Assembly (NCBI GenBank): GCA_025210295.1
Contig: JAOASC010000018.1
Span: 1-64,000, forward strand
Length of the DNA: 64,000 nt
Source of the DNA: Flavobacteriales bacterium
GTDB taxonomy: Bacteria > Bacteroidota > Bacteroidia > Flavobacteriales_D > Parvicellaceae
Reading direction: 5' to 3'
The notes below the pieces were generated by a model, which saw nothing but the letters and a program-made list of their open reading frames with translations, was not told the origin of the DNA and ran no database searches. The translations under genes were made by a program, and so were the position numbers. This document shows, one piece after another, positions 34,066 through 42,446 of the stretch (within the stretch, counting starts at the first letter, position 1; every line of letters starts with the position of its first letter).

Positions 34066-34091
34066 TTAGACGAGGGTGTTATCGTTTCGTT
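34066..34091 (-). promoter_or_regulatory. Candidate ECF-sigma promoter upstream of the barrel gene
   Basis: On the minus strand AAC (34089-34091) is followed by 16 bases and CGTCTAA (34066-34072). This is the third TCGTCTAA in the window; the spacing fits the common ECF AAC-N16-CGTC pattern. The ATG is about 30 bases downstream. Confidence 0.4.
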
Positions 34092-34121
34092 AAATTATTT
34101 GTTGGAACTACAATTTTAAAT

Positions 34122-34154
34122 AAAAAGGCCTAATAATTGATATTAGGCCTTTTT
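34122..34154 (-). terminator. Intrinsic terminator after purA
   Basis: The stem AAAAAGGCCTAATA / TATTAGGCCTTTTT with a 5-base loop is perfect over 14 pairs. It lies about 13 bases after the purA stop on the minus strand and carries T-runs on both strands, so it could also stop plus-strand transcription. Confidence 0.85.
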
Positions 34155-34167
34155 CTGTAGTATTAGA

Positions 34168-35448
34168 TCAAACTAAAACTGAGTTGACTTCAATGGTTTG
34201 TGAACGGTCAGGTCCAACAGAAACAATTGTGATTGGAGTCTCTAGTTCTTGCTCTAAATAAGCAATATAGTCAGAAAGTTCTTTTGGAAAATCAGCTTGA
34301 TTGTTTAGTTGAGTTAAGTCAGTGTTCCATGCTTTAACTTCTTTATAGATAGGTTCTATTTCTCCATCATTAATTGAATAAGGGAAATAATCAATGATTT
34401 CACCTTTATAGTTATAATGTGTACAAACTTTTATGCTTTCAAAAGTATCTAGAACATCTGCTTTCATCATTGATAATTCTGTAACACCATTAATCATAAT
34501 AGCATATTTTAATGCAGGCAAATCAATCCATCCACATCTTCTTTCTCTACCAGTTGTAGCACCAAATTCGTGACCTAATTGTCTAATTTGCTCACCTGTT
34601 TCGTTAGCTTCTTCCGATGGGAAAGGACCACTCCCTACACGTGTACAATAAGCTTTAAAAATACCAATAACGTTGTTGATTTTATTAGGGGCAATTCCTA
34701 AACCTGTACTTGTACCAGCAGTAGTTGTATTGGAAGAAGTCACAAAAGGATAAGTACCAAAATCAACATCTAGCAGTGTACCTTGCGCTCCTTCAGCTAA
34801 AATCTTTTTCCCAGCTTTCATGGCATTGTTCAAATAATGCTCACTATCAATTGCTGTTAGACCTTTAATTGTTTTAATACCTTCGAAGAAAGGAGCTTCT
34901 AGGGCTTCTAAGTCGTATTCTAAATTATGATGTTTTAAAATGTTGATGTGTTTTTCAACTAAAGCTTGGTATTTCTCCTTAAAGTTATCGGCAAAAATAT
35001 CACCTACTCTTAGACCATTTCTCCCCGTTTTATCCATATATGTTGGACCAATACCTTTAAGAGTAGAACCTATTTTGTTTTTCCCTTTTGCAATTTCAGA
35101 TGCCTTATCTAATAATTTATGGGTGGGAAGAATTAAATGAGCTTTTTTGGAAATTAAAAGTTGTTCATTGATGTGAACTCCCATTTCGATTAATTTATCG
35201 ATTTCAACTTTTAGGATTACTGGATCAATTACGACTCCATTTCCGACAACATTTTTTACTCCTTTATGAAAAATTCCAGATGGAATAGTATGTAAAACAT
35301 GTTTAATACCTTCAAATTCTAGCGTATGTCCAGCATTTGGCCCTCCTTGAAAACGAGCAATAATATCGTATTTAGGTGTTAGTACATCTACTATTTTTCC
35401 TTTTCCTTCGTCTCCCCATTGAAGACCTAATAATACATCAACAGCCAT
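34168..35448 (-). CDS. purA: Adenylosuccinate synthase
   Basis: A 426-aa enzyme of full length. The GTP-binding start LLGLQWGDEGKGKIVD with GGPNAGHT, the IMP-site stretch GTSTGLGIAP and GRERRCGWIDLP are all present. It makes adenylosuccinate from IMP and aspartate with GTP, the first step from IMP to AMP. It is the last gene of a Fur-STAS-purA operon and starts 24 bases after the STAS gene. Confidence 0.97.
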   Translation of the reverse strand: MAVDVLLGLQWGDEGKGKIVDVLTPKYDIIARFQGGPNAGHTLEFEGIKHVLHTIPSGIFHKGVKNVVGNGVVIDPVILKVEIDKLIEMGVHINEQLLISKKAHLILPTHKLLDKASEIAKGKNKIGSTLKGIGPTYMDKTGRNGLRVGDIFADNFKEKYQALVEKHINILKHHNLEYDLEALEAPFFEGIKTIKGLTAIDSEHYLNNAMKAGKKILAEGAQGTLLDVDFGTYPFVTSSNTTTAGTSTGLGIAPNKINNVIGIFKAYCTRVGSGPFPSEEANETGEQIRQLGHEFGATTGRERRCGWIDLPALKYAIMINGVTELSMMKADVLDTFESIKVCTHYNYKGEIIDYFPYSINDGEIEPIYKEVKAWNTDLTQLNNQADFPKELSDYIAYLEQELETPITIVSVGPDRSQTIEVNSVLV

Positions 35449-35472
35449 TGTTATAGTAAGTTATAGTTAATT

Positions 35473-35829
35473 TTAAGATTTGATTAATGAAAATTCTTTT
35501 TGAGCTTCTTCAAGTGACGTTCTAATTTCAAAAACAGTATTGAGTTTTGAAATGATAAGCAGTTTATTAATTACTTCGGGAATATTGGTGATAATTGTTT
35601 CTCCCCCCTTAACGCGTGATTTAGTTAGTATGGTTATAAAGCAATTTAAGCCACTACTATTAAGGTAAGTTAACTTTTGTAGGTCTAAGATAATGTTATC
35701 ATTCTTTTCTAAAGCTTTAGTAATTGCTTCTAATAATTCAGTTATGGTGTCGTCATTCATGATTCGACCCTCTAACTGTGCAATGAAATAGTTATCGAAG
35801 TGTTTTATATTAAATGTAAAGTTCTGCAT
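35473..35829 (-). CDS. STAS-domain protein (anti-anti-sigma type)
   Basis: The start at 35829 lies 1 base after the Fur gene stop and gives 118 aa; longer in-frame starts would run back into the Fur gene. The STAS fold is seen in ILDLQKLTYLNSSGLNCFI, with the Ser-Ser pair that kinases of this family can phosphorylate, and GGETIITNIPEVINKLLI. It could be part of a partner-switching cascade, but no anti-sigma kinase is nearby. Its place between Fur and purA suggests simple co-transcription. Confidence 0.8.
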   Translation of the reverse strand: MQNFTFNIKHFDNYFIAQLEGRIMNDDTITELLEAITKALEKNDNIILDLQKLTYLNSSGLNCFITILTKSRVKGGETIITNIPEVINKLLIISKLNTVFEIRTSLEEAQKEFSLIKS

Positions 35830-35830
35830 T

Positions 35831-36283
35831 TTATTTTCTTTTTCCATAGAAGTACAGCGTGTGACTATCAATTTCTATATTGAAAACATCTTCTAAAGTA
35901 GATTTTATATGTTGGATACGTGGATCACAAAATTCAATGACTTCATTGGTGTCTTGAAGTATGATGTGGTCATGTTGTCTAGATTCGTGGGCTTTTTCAA
36001 AAAGAGAAATGTTTTGACCAAATTGGTGTTTTCTAACTAAATTACAATCTAGCAACAACTCCATGGTGTTATATAATGTAGCTCTACTTACACGGTATTT
36101 TTTTTCTTTCATATTCACATACAATGTTTCAATGTCAAAATGACCATCATAATCATAAATTTCGCTGAGTATAGCAAAGCGTTCAGGTGTTTTACGATGC
36201 ATTTTTTCCTTTAAATATTCGGAAAAAATATTTTTGACTTTTAATTGTAGCTCTGAAACTTGATCAACGGCTTCGTTATTCAT
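35831..36283 (-). CDS. Fur family transcriptional regulator
   Basis: A 150-aa protein with a winged-helix N-terminal domain (about 25-85, [20 protein letters not shown], then [18 protein letters not shown]) and a C-terminal dimerisation/metal domain with RQHDHIIL. No CxxC zinc pairs are seen, so structural zinc is absent or different. It may be Fur, PerR or another member; the metal cannot be told. First gene of the operon with STAS and purA. Confidence 0.88.
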   Translation of the reverse strand: MNNEAVDQVSELQLKVKNIFSEYLKEKMHRKTPERFAILSEIYDYDGHFDIETLYVNMKEKKYRVSRATLYNTMELLLDCNLVRKHQFGQNISLFEKAHESRQHDHIILQDTNEVIEFCDPRIQHIKSTLEDVFNIEIDSHTLYFYGKRK

Positions 36284-36316
36284 ATGTATGTATAAATATT
36301 TATGCGATATATTCTA

Positions 36317-36343
36317 CAAAAATAGGGTATTTACTTTGTTCAA
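36317..36343 (-). promoter_or_regulatory. Promoter of the Fur-STAS-purA operon
   Basis: On the minus strand TTG (36341-36343), 16 bases, then TATTTTTG (36317-36324). Both Bacteroidota elements are present. The Fur ATG is about 33 bases downstream. No clear Fur-box palindrome was seen. Confidence 0.55.
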
Positions 36344-36657
36344 AATAATTTAAGTGCAAAAGATATTAAAAAAGTGTGGGTATTGTAAACAAAAAGATAG
36401 TGATGCGTAGAGAAATCATTTTTTGGAGCTTTATCTTTTTGAAGCTTATCCTAAAGTGTAGAAAGTAATTCTACTTAAATAAAAATGAGTATAAAAGCTG
36501 GTTTTCAGAGGATTTAACAAGTTTTTAGGATTTTAAATATCGAGTAGAATATGATGAAATCACCCTTAAAAACACCCGAAAATACAGGAAAAACTTTCTG
36601 CTTGTTAACATTTAACTAGAATTATTAACAAAATGTATATATTTTGGTCTATATCCC
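36344..36657. other. Intergenic between divergent Fur and HU promoters
   Basis: About 310 bases without a gene. A small hairpin with GTAGAA / TTCTAC arms lies near 36457-36473. The rest is AT-rich with no further repeat or RNA gene visible. Confidence 0.5.
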
Positions 36658-36687
36658 TTGACTGGCGTGGGATTACGTATATATTTG
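36658..36687 (+). promoter_or_regulatory. Promoter of the HU gene
   Basis: TTG (36658-36660), 19 bases, then TATATTTG (36680-36687). This is the best full match to the Bacteroidota -33/-7 consensus in the window and lies 40 bases before the ATG, as expected for a strongly expressed gene. Confidence 0.75.
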
Positions 36688-36726
36688 GGATAACAAATTA
36701 ATTATTAACCCATAAAAAATTAAATT

Positions 36727-36999
36727 ATGAACAAATCAGAATTAGTAGATGCAATTGCTGCAGATTCAGGATTAACAAAAGCAGATGCTCAAAGAGCAGT
36801 AAACAGTTTTGTAACAGTTGTTGGTGGAGCTTTAAAAGCTGACGATAGAGTTGCTTTAGTAGGATTCGGATCTTTCTCTATTTCTAAAAGAGCTGAGAGA
36901 CAAGGACGTAACCCACAAACTGGTAAAGCTATTACTATTAAAGCTAAAAACATTGTTAAGTTTAAAGCTGGTAGCGAACTTTCTGAAAAAGTAAACTAA
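36727..36999 (+). CDS. HU family DNA-binding protein
   Basis: A 90-aa histone-like protein with the HU/IHF fold: [20 protein letters not shown] at the start, [20 protein letters not shown] in the DNA-binding arm and the C-terminal helix. It bends DNA in the nucleoid. The gene is monocistronic, with a strong promoter and its own terminator. Codon use favours common codons, fitting high expression. Confidence 0.95.
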   Translation: MNKSELVDAIAADSGLTKADAQRAVNSFVTVVGGALKADDRVALVGFGSFSISKRAERQGRNPQTGKAITIKAKNIVKFKAGSELSEKVN

Positions 37000-37023
37000 T
37001 TTTGTAGTAATACACAATTTGTT

Positions 37024-37052
37024 AAAACCTCCTATTTATAGGGGGTTTTTTT
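37024..37052 (+). terminator. Intrinsic terminator of the HU gene
   Basis: AAAACCTCC (37024-37032) pairs with GGGGGTTTT (37041-37049) with one G-T wobble and an 8-base loop, followed by a T-run. It starts 24 bases after the HU stop. Confidence 0.85.
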
Positions 37053-37267
37053 ATGCTTTGATATGGACAAACGCATTGATGAAATCAACGAATATTCATA
37101 AATGAATGATAAGAGTGTTATTTTTTCGTTAAAACTGTAACCTTTTTATTTTTTAGGAGTTAAAGGATACAACTGGTTACGAAGCAGAGTGGTTTCACTT
37201 CGATAAAATACTAGTTATTCTGTAAGGTGGTGAAAGCCGTTTCATAATTGAAACGGCTTTCTTTTTG
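37053..37267 (+). ncRNA. Possible small RNA between HU and the methyltransferase gene
   Basis: This stretch has no ORF but ends in a strong plus-strand terminator (37232-37267) although the HU gene already has one upstream. A bulged hairpin (CGAAG...CTTCG, 37180-37202) lies just before it. A weak -7-like TATTTTTTCG occurs near 37119. The evidence is the unexplained second terminator only. Confidence 0.25.
37232..37267 (+). terminator. Strong intrinsic terminator, 12-bp perfect stem
   Basis: GAAAGCCGTTTC (37232-37243) and GAAACGGCTTTC (37250-37261) form a perfect stem with a 6-base loop, followed by TTTTTG. The T-run is on the plus strand only. Confidence 0.85.
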
Positions 37268-37275
37268 TATTTTTG
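37248..37275 (+). promoter_or_regulatory. Candidate promoter of the methyltransferase gene, inside the terminator
   Basis: TTG (37248-37250), 17 bases, then TATTTTTG (37268-37275). The elements overlap the loop and right arm of the preceding terminator. The ATG at 37280 is 5 bases after the box, so the transcript would be leaderless or nearly so. Confidence 0.45.
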
Positions 37276-37279
37276 ATTT

Positions 37280-37891
37280 ATGGGAAAGCGATACGAAAAA
37301 CTATTTGCTCGATATTATGATTCTTTTATGGAAAATATAGAAGAACGTATTGGTTTTAGAAGAAAACGATTAATAGCTGACTTAAAGGGAAATGTCCTAG
37401 AAATTGGTAGTGGAACAGGAATTAACTTTAAATTTTACGATGAATCTTGTCGAGTAATTGGAATAGAACCATCGCTTCCAATGCTAGAAAAGGCTAAACT
37501 AAAATTGACACAGTTAAACATAAGTGTTTTTAACTATGGTATTGAGGATGAAACACTTTATGATTTAAAACCTGCAGGAGGTTTTGATGCTATTGTTTGT
37601 ACTTTGGTACTTTGTACTGTCCCCAATTTAAAACAAGCACTTTCGATTGTTAAAGGTTTGTTAAAGGAGAATGGAAAATTAATTATTTTAGAACATATTC
37701 ATTCTAAACACCCTGTTAAAAGTCAATTTCAAAACTTAATAAATCCAATTTGGAAAAGAGTAGGAGCGGGATGTAACCTGAATCGAAAAACGGATGAATT
37801 ATTAGAAGAAAATGGGTTTATAGCAATAGAAGAAGCTTACTTTAAACACGGGCTAGATTTTTATGAGGGGATATTTGTGCTAAAACCTTAG
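37280..37891 (+). CDS. Class I SAM-dependent methyltransferase
   Basis: A 203-aa protein with SAM-binding motif I VLEIGSGTGINFKFY (about residues 40-54), motif II VIGIEPS and FDAIVCTLVLCTVPN (about residues 103-117). The fold is that of the UbiE-like small-molecule methyltransferases, but the substrate is unknown. Its TAG overlaps the stop of the converging ridA gene by a TTAG read on both strands. The start is near a promoter box, so the mRNA may lack a leader. Confidence 0.82.
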   Translation: MGKRYEKLFARYYDSFMENIEERIGFRRKRLIADLKGNVLEIGSGTGINFKFYDESCRVIGIEPSLPMLEKAKLKLTQLNISVFNYGIEDETLYDLKPAGGFDAIVCTLVLCTVPNLKQALSIVKGLLKENGKLIILEHIHSKHPVKSQFQNLINPIWKRVGAGCNLNRKTDELLEENGFIAIEEAYFKHGLDFYEGIFVLKP

Positions 37892-38268
37892 TGATGAACA
37901 GCTATAAAGCTGATTTCTACATTTACATTTTTGGGTAAGCCTAATACTGCTACTGTTTCTCTTGCAGGTGGTAGATCGGTAAAATAGGAAGCGTAAACTT
38001 TATTAACAGCATCAAAATTAGCCATATCACTCAAGAAAATAGAACATTTTACAAGGTTAGAAAAGTCCATGTTGGCAGCTTCTAATACACGTTTTACATT
38101 TTCCATTACTTGAGTAGTTTCGGCTTCAATAGAAGTCAATACCAATTCATTAGTACTAGGGTTAATCGCAATTTGACCACTGGCATACAATGTATCATTT
38201 TTTAAAATAGCTTGACTGTATGGCCCAATTGGAGCAGGGGCGTTTTTATAATTGATTACTTTTTTCAT
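37888..38268 (-). CDS. ridA: RidA family enamine/imine deaminase
   Basis: A 126-aa YjgF/RidA protein: APAPIGPYSQAILKNDTLYA near the N-terminus and the signature region around ARETVAVLGLPKNVNVEISF near the C-terminus, with the Arg expected to bind the substrate carboxylate. It hydrolyses reactive enamines and imines made by PLP enzymes. It is the last gene of the five-gene operon that starts with rbfA, 20 bases after ald. Confidence 0.92.
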   Translation of the reverse strand: MKKVINYKNAPAPIGPYSQAILKNDTLYASGQIAINPSTNELVLTSIEAETTQVMENVKRVLEAANMDFSNLVKCSIFLSDMANFDAVNKVYASYFTDLPPARETVAVLGLPKNVNVEISFIAVHH

Positions 38269-38288
38269 AAAATGGTTATCGAAAAATT

Positions 38289-39509
38289 TTAAAAAGCACT
38301 AATTAATAAATCCAAATCTTTATAAGGAAGGGTAAACGTTTCTCCTAAGTAAGAAGAGGTTAATGTTCCGTTATAAATATAAACCCCATGTCTAAATCCT
38401 TTATTGACCCTAATTAGTTTTTCACAGCCACCTCCATCGGCGATATCTAATACTAAGGGAGCAAAAATATTGCTTAAGGCATAAGAAGCAGTTCTTGATA
38501 CTCTTGAAGCTACATTAGGCACACAATAGTGGGTAACTCCGTGATCAACGAAAGTTGGTTTCTCATGTGTGGTAACTTTAGAGGTTTCAAAACACCCTCC
38601 TTGGTCTATACTCACATCAATGATAACAGACCCATCTTTCATGTTTTCAACCATTTCTTCTGATACAACACAAGGAGTTCGTCCATAAGAAGCCCTTAAA
38701 GCCCCAATAGCAACATCTGCTCGCATCAATGCTTTCTTTAGTACTTTTGGTTGAATAACTGAAGTAAAAATGTGTTGACCTAAATCACGTTGAAGTCTTC
38801 TTAATCGGTAAACAGAGCTATCAAAAACTTTAACAGAAGCTCCTAAAGCTAACGCACTTCTTGTCGCAAATTGACCAACTGTTCCAGCTCCAATTACCAC
38901 AACTTCTGTTGGAGTAATCCCTGCTACACCACCGAGCATTAGTCCTTTTCCTTCATTGACATTACTTAATAATTCACCGGCAATTAAAATAGATGTAGTG
39001 CCTGCTATTTCACCCATAGATCGAATAATAGGAAAAATACCTTCTTCGTCTTTAATATAGTCCCAAGCAATAGCAGTAATTTTTTTCTCCATCAATTTAC
39101 GCAAGGTATTGGCAGGTTGTACCGTCAATTGTAAAGCAGAAAATAGAGTTTGTTTATGTTTCATCATCTCAATCTCCTTAGTAGATGGAGGAGTGATTTT
39201 TAAAATAATATCAGCTTCATATACTTGTTGCGTAGAATAAGCTATTTCAGCTCCTGCTTCACTATAATCTCTATCAGAAAAATTAGCATGGCGTCCAGCA
39301 TTACTTTCGATCAAAACTCGATGCCCATTGTTGATGAGTAAAGAAACTGCTTCAGGAACTAAAGCTACACGATGTTCTTGAAATTCGGTTTCTCTCGGAA
39401 TTCCAATAAATAGACTTTGTCTTTTCTTTCCGATTTCTAGCATCTCCTCTTGTGGTAAAAGAGCAGCTTCTCTAGCTAGTGACTTTAAGGCATCTCCAGA
39501 TGTGATCAT
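38289..39509 (-). CDS. ald: Alanine dehydrogenase
   Basis: A 406-aa protein of the alanine dehydrogenase / PNT family: GIPRETEFQEHRVALVPEAV near residue 37, GGVAGITPTEVVVIGAGTVG for NAD binding, and the substrate-side HKQTLFSALQLT. The N-terminal 30 residues are longer than in typical Ald. It interconverts alanine and pyruvate plus ammonia with NAD. The start overlaps the tsaE stop by 4 bases. Confidence 0.85.
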   Translation of the reverse strand: MITSGDALKSLAREAALLPQEEMLEIGKKRQSLFIGIPRETEFQEHRVALVPEAVSLLINNGHRVLIESNAGRHANFSDRDYSEAGAEIAYSTQQVYEADIILKITPPSTKEIEMMKHKQTLFSALQLTVQPANTLRKLMEKKITAIAWDYIKDEEGIFPIIRSMGEIAGTTSILIAGELLSNVNEGKGLMLGGVAGITPTEVVVIGAGTVGQFATRSALALGASVKVFDSSVYRLRRLQRDLGQHIFTSVIQPKVLKKALMRADVAIGALRASYGRTPCVVSEEMVENMKDGSVIIDVSIDQGGCFETSKVTTHEKPTFVDHGVTHYCVPNVASRVSRTASYALSNIFAPLVLDIADGGGCEKLIRVNKGFRHGVYIYNGTLTSSYLGETFTLPYKDLDLLISAF

Positions 39510-39931
39510 AGTGTTATAGTTATTTGTCTATTAGTATTCGATAAGGTTTTTATCGTTACCTTTATATAGTTTTGTGGTAAAAGGTTGCTTATTTTCTCAG
39601 CCCATTCTACAAAGCATATACTACCATTATACAAGGGCTCATCTAATCCACTTTCAAGAGCTTCTTCTTCATCTTCTATACGATAAAAGTCAAAATGGTT
39701 TATTTCTCCAAAATCTTCAGAATAATAAGTATTTACAATACTATATGTTGGACTAGATGGTTCGTCTTCTATATTTAAATATTGGCAAGTTTTTGAAATA
39801 AGTGTTGTTTTCCCAGCCCCCATTTCTCCATCAACGACAAAAATGGTATGGGTAGAACAAAGTTTTTTTATTGCTAGAGCAACTTGGTCTAGTTCCTGAA
39901 TACTGGCAATATTAAAAACTTGTTGTTGCAT
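39506..39931 (-). CDS. tsaE: TsaE, tRNA threonylcarbamoyladenosine ATPase
   Basis: A 141-aa P-loop protein with GEMGAGKTT (35-43), SPTYSIVNTY and FVEWAEKI near the C-terminus, all typical of TsaE. It works with TsaB and TsaD to make the t6A modification in tRNAs that read ANN codons. It overlaps both neighbours: the methyltransferase stop by 1 base and the ald start by 4. Confidence 0.93.
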   Translation of the reverse strand: MQQQVFNIASIQELDQVALAIKKLCSTHTIFVVDGEMGAGKTTLISKTCQYLNIEDEPSSPTYSIVNTYYSEDFGEINHFDFYRIEDEEEALESGLDEPLYNGSICFVEWAEKISNLLPQNYIKVTIKTLSNTNRQITITL

Positions 39932-40701
39932 TATTTTTTACGTACAATATACAACATTTCTCCTTTTTGAAAACGATATCTTTGATATGTTTCTTCATCT
40001 AACTCTTTTGTAAAGTCATATTCTTCAACTTCAAAGCCTGCTGAACGCAAAACATTGGGATAGTTAGAACCATATAAACGAACATGGTCGTATTGTCCAA
40101 AATGTTTCTCTCGCTCTTTGGGATCTGTAATGCTTGGATCTTCATAGGTGGTATCCCTTGAAGTATCAATCGGTACTTGAAAAATTCCCCAACCTCCTGG
40201 TTTCATAATTCGTAACAGTTCTTTCATACATTGAACATCATTGTCAACATGTTCCATTACATGATTACAAAAAATAACATCGTATTGGTTATCTTCTAAA
40301 GGAATATTATGTAAATCAAAATGAAGATCAGCTAATGGAGACTCTAAATCTCCTGTAGTGTAATCAATATTTTTTTGATTTCTAAAAGTTTTATAAAAGC
40401 ATTGTTCAGGGGCAATATGCATGACTTTTAAATTGTCTGTAAAAAAGTTGGATTTTGTTTTTAAATAAACCCACATTAGACGGTGTCGCTCTAAGGTCAA
40501 ATCGTAGGGGCATAGCACATTATCTCTTTGATGTTCATTATACCCATAAGGAAGGAATTTTTTGAATTTCTTTTCACATACGGGACATTCGACATTGTCT
40601 CCTTTGAATATAACAGGTGCGAAAAATTTAAATACGTAACTTAAACGTATCAATAACGGTCTAGGGACAGTATTTAAAGCAAATTTAACAATCTTTTTCA
40701 T
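39931..40701 (-). CDS. SAM-dependent methyltransferase with N-terminal cysteine motif
   Basis: A 256-aa protein. Near the N-terminus a Cys set (CPVC at 39-42 and Cys64 in NVLCPYDLTLERHR) may bind zinc. The methyltransferase core has MHIAPEQCFYKTF, FDLHNIPLEDNQYDVIFCNH and LRIMKPGGWGIFQVP. The type matches methyltransferase-11 family members found in polysaccharide or lipid gene sets, but here it sits between rbfA and tsaE. Substrate unknown. Confidence 0.78.
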   Translation of the reverse strand: MKKIVKFALNTVPRPLLIRLSYVFKFFAPVIFKGDNVECPVCEKKFKKFLPYGYNEHQRDNVLCPYDLTLERHRLMWVYLKTKSNFFTDNLKVMHIAPEQCFYKTFRNQKNIDYTTGDLESPLADLHFDLHNIPLEDNQYDVIFCNHVMEHVDNDVQCMKELLRIMKPGGWGIFQVPIDTSRDTTYEDPSITDPKEREKHFGQYDHVRLYGSNYPNVLRSAGFEVEEYDFTKELDEETYQRYRFQKGEMLYIVRKK

Positions 40702-40704
40702 TGC

Positions 40705-41043
40705 TTACTTCTTTAAGAGTTGCTCAATTTCCATAGCATAATCTAAGGAATCATCAATGTAGAAATTTAAATCAGGTGTTTTTCTTAGCTGCTTTTTTAT
40801 AACTTGACTTAGCGCATGTTTAATTTTAGGCTTGTTATTTTGGATGCTTTCCAATACAGCTTGTTTGTCTTTTGCTCCAAAAATACTTAAGTAGACTTTA
40901 GCAATAGACAAATCCGGAGCTACACGAACAATTGTAACACTAACCATGGCTCCCATACAGTAGTTACGAGCCTCTCTTTGAAAAATAATACTTAATTCTT
41001 GCTGTATTAGTTCTGCTATTTTTTCTTGTCTTATACTTGCCAT
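40705..41043 (-). CDS. rbfA: Ribosome-binding factor A
   Basis: The start at 41043 gives 112 aa; an upstream ATG at 41061 lies beyond the promoter box at 41051-41058. The KH-like fold shows as IRQEKIAELIQQELSIIF, SVTIVRVAPDLSIAKVYLSI and LNFYIDDSLDYAMEIEQLL. RbfA helps 16S rRNA maturation in the 30S subunit. First gene of the rbfA-ridA operon. Confidence 0.92.
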   Translation of the reverse strand: MASIRQEKIAELIQQELSIIFQREARNYCMGAMVSVTIVRVAPDLSIAKVYLSIFGAKDKQAVLESIQNNKPKIKHALSQVIKKQLRKTPDLNFYIDDSLDYAMEIEQLLKK

Positions 41044-41050
41044 AAGGTGA

Positions 41051-41058
41051 CAAATGTA
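41051..41058 (-). promoter_or_regulatory. Candidate -7 box of the rbfA operon
   Basis: TACATTTG on the minus strand, 7 bases upstream of the ATG at 41043. It lies inside the longest reading frame, which decides the shorter start. Confidence 0.45.
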
Positions 41059-41151
41059 CAATTCTAAACGTTAATTTAAAAAGATTTTAACCATTCAGTA
41101 GCTAATAATAACCGTTTAGTCGTTTTGTTTCTAGTGAAAACCAATTTTGCT

Positions 41152-41159
41152 TATATTTG
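41152..41159 (+). promoter_or_regulatory. Candidate -7 box upstream of 41185
   Basis: TATATTTG, 25 bases before the ATG at 41185. A TTG at 41125-41127 is 24 bases upstream, slightly longer than usual spacing. It lies inside the longer reading frame that starts at 41125. Confidence 0.45.
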
Positions 41160-41184
41160 TATACAATCAGGTAATTCTTTATTT

Positions 41185-41508
41185 ATGAAAGCTCCGCTAT
41201 TAAAAACCCGTTTTTTTAAGTTGAAAAGTGCTCGGCAGTTCGATTATATTCCTATGTATTATGATGCCGATAAAGAGCGTATGGAAGAACGTAAAGCTAG
41301 AATAGCTAAGGAATTAGAATTGTCTAATGAGTCTATGTCAAGAGAAGCGTTAAGTCTACGAATGAAATTTGATAAAAATCATGCAAGAAGGCAATCAGCA
41401 AGAAGAGAAACTTGGTCTTCAGTACGTTTAATTGTTATTCTTTTGATTTTAATTTTTGTTTGTTACAAAATCTTTATCAATTTGGAGGGAGTTATTGCTG
41501 TTCTTTAA
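41185..41508 (+). CDS. Small tail-anchored membrane protein (107 aa)
   Basis: The start is set at 41185 because the -7 box at 41152 lies in the longer frame. The chain is a charged helical stretch (DADKERMEERKARIAKELEL) with one C-terminal membrane helix (about 83-100, VRLIVILLILIFVCYKIFI). Similar small proteins exist in flavobacteria and are often misnamed riboflavin synthase subunit; no such activity is supported here. Its TAA overlaps the ATG of the ketopantoate reductase gene. Confidence 0.65.
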   Translation: MKAPLLKTRFFKLKSARQFDYIPMYYDADKERMEERKARIAKELELSNESMSREALSLRMKFDKNHARRQSARRETWSSVRLIVILLILIFVCYKIFINLEGVIAVL

Positions 41509-42446
41509 TGGAAACTAAAATTGGTATATTAGGCTTGGGAGGAGTAGGCGGCTATTTTGGTGGTTTATTGGCCAAAGCCTATAAAAATGATACTCGTGTA
41601 ACGATTAGTTTTATTGCAAGACCAGCTACTTCTTCGATTATTCAAAAGAGTGGATTAAGATTAATTACTCCCGAATCAGAAGAGGTTGTATATCCAGCAG
41701 TTATTTCTAGTAATAGCTCAACAATTGGTCATTTAGATGTTATAATTGTTGCGGTTAAGAGTTACGATTTAGAAGAAGCGATTCTAAGTATTAAGGATTG
41801 TATTTCTGAAAAAACGATTATTTTACCTTTATTAAATGGGGTTGGAGCCAAAGATATTATTGAGCAGTTTTATCCAGATAATTTAGTGTTAGATGGTTGT
41901 GTTTTTGTCATCTCCAAAATTTTAGAAAAAGGGGTGATTGAGCAAAAAGCCGGGAAAGGGATTTTGTTTTTTGGTAGCTCTAAAAAAGACGCACGCTTAG
42001 AGTATTTGCATGAGTTGTTTTTGGGTGCTGGAATTAAGGCTAAGTATGCTCCCAATATACAAGAAGTAATATGGGGGAAATATCTATTTATATCAACCTT
42101 AGCAAGTATTACGAGCTATTTAGATATAACTACAGGAGAGCTAATTGAAAATGAGACTTATTTAGGTTTATTTAATAAACTTTTGGATGAGTTTAAGGCA
42201 GTAGCTGATGCTCATTCAATTTATTTGTCTGATACCATTAAAGAAGATACGATTCGAAAAGTAAAAGGACTTCCGTATGCAACAACAACATCAATGCAAC
42301 GTGACTTTCAACAAGGTAGAAGAACAGAATATTTAGCATTAACAAAGTATATCATTGATTTAGGAGAACAAGTTGGAATTCCTACCGAGACTTATAAAAC
42401 CGTATTACTAGCGCTAGAAGCTAAATCAAACAGATCGAAAAAATAG
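41508..42446 (+). CDS. panE: Ketopantoate reductase (PanE/ApbA family)
   Basis: The start at 41508 overlaps the previous stop (TAATG); the longer frame contains no credible protein. The 312-aa protein has the NADP-binding start METKIGILGLGGVGGYFGGL, the LPLLNGVGA motif, the Lys and Asn expected in the active site, and the C-terminal MQRDFQQGRRTEY motif. It reduces 2-dehydropantoate to pantoate in coenzyme A synthesis. The 3' end overlaps the converging ubiA-type gene by 26 bases. Confidence 0.88.
   Translation: METKIGILGLGGVGGYFGGLLAKAYKNDTRVTISFIARPATSSIIQKSGLRLITPESEEVVYPAVISSNSSTIGHLDVIIVAVKSYDLEEAILSIKDCISEKTIILPLLNGVGAKDIIEQFYPDNLVLDGCVFVISKILEKGVIEQKAGKGILFFGSSKKDARLEYLHELFLGAGIKAKYAPNIQEVIWGKYLFISTLASITSYLDITTGELIENETYLGLFNKLLDEFKAVADAHSIYLSDTIKEDTIRKVKGLPYATTTSMQRDFQQGRRTEYLALTKYIIDLGEQVGIPTETYKTVLLALEAKSNRSKK

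Noticed and set aside
36284-36340. Fur-box upstream of the Fur gene
   Set aside because: The AT-rich stretch has no convincing 19-bp palindrome; autoregulation cannot be claimed.
37180-37202. tRNA-like stem near the second terminator
   Set aside because: There is only a short bulged hairpin with no T-arm, anticodon arm or acceptor stem.
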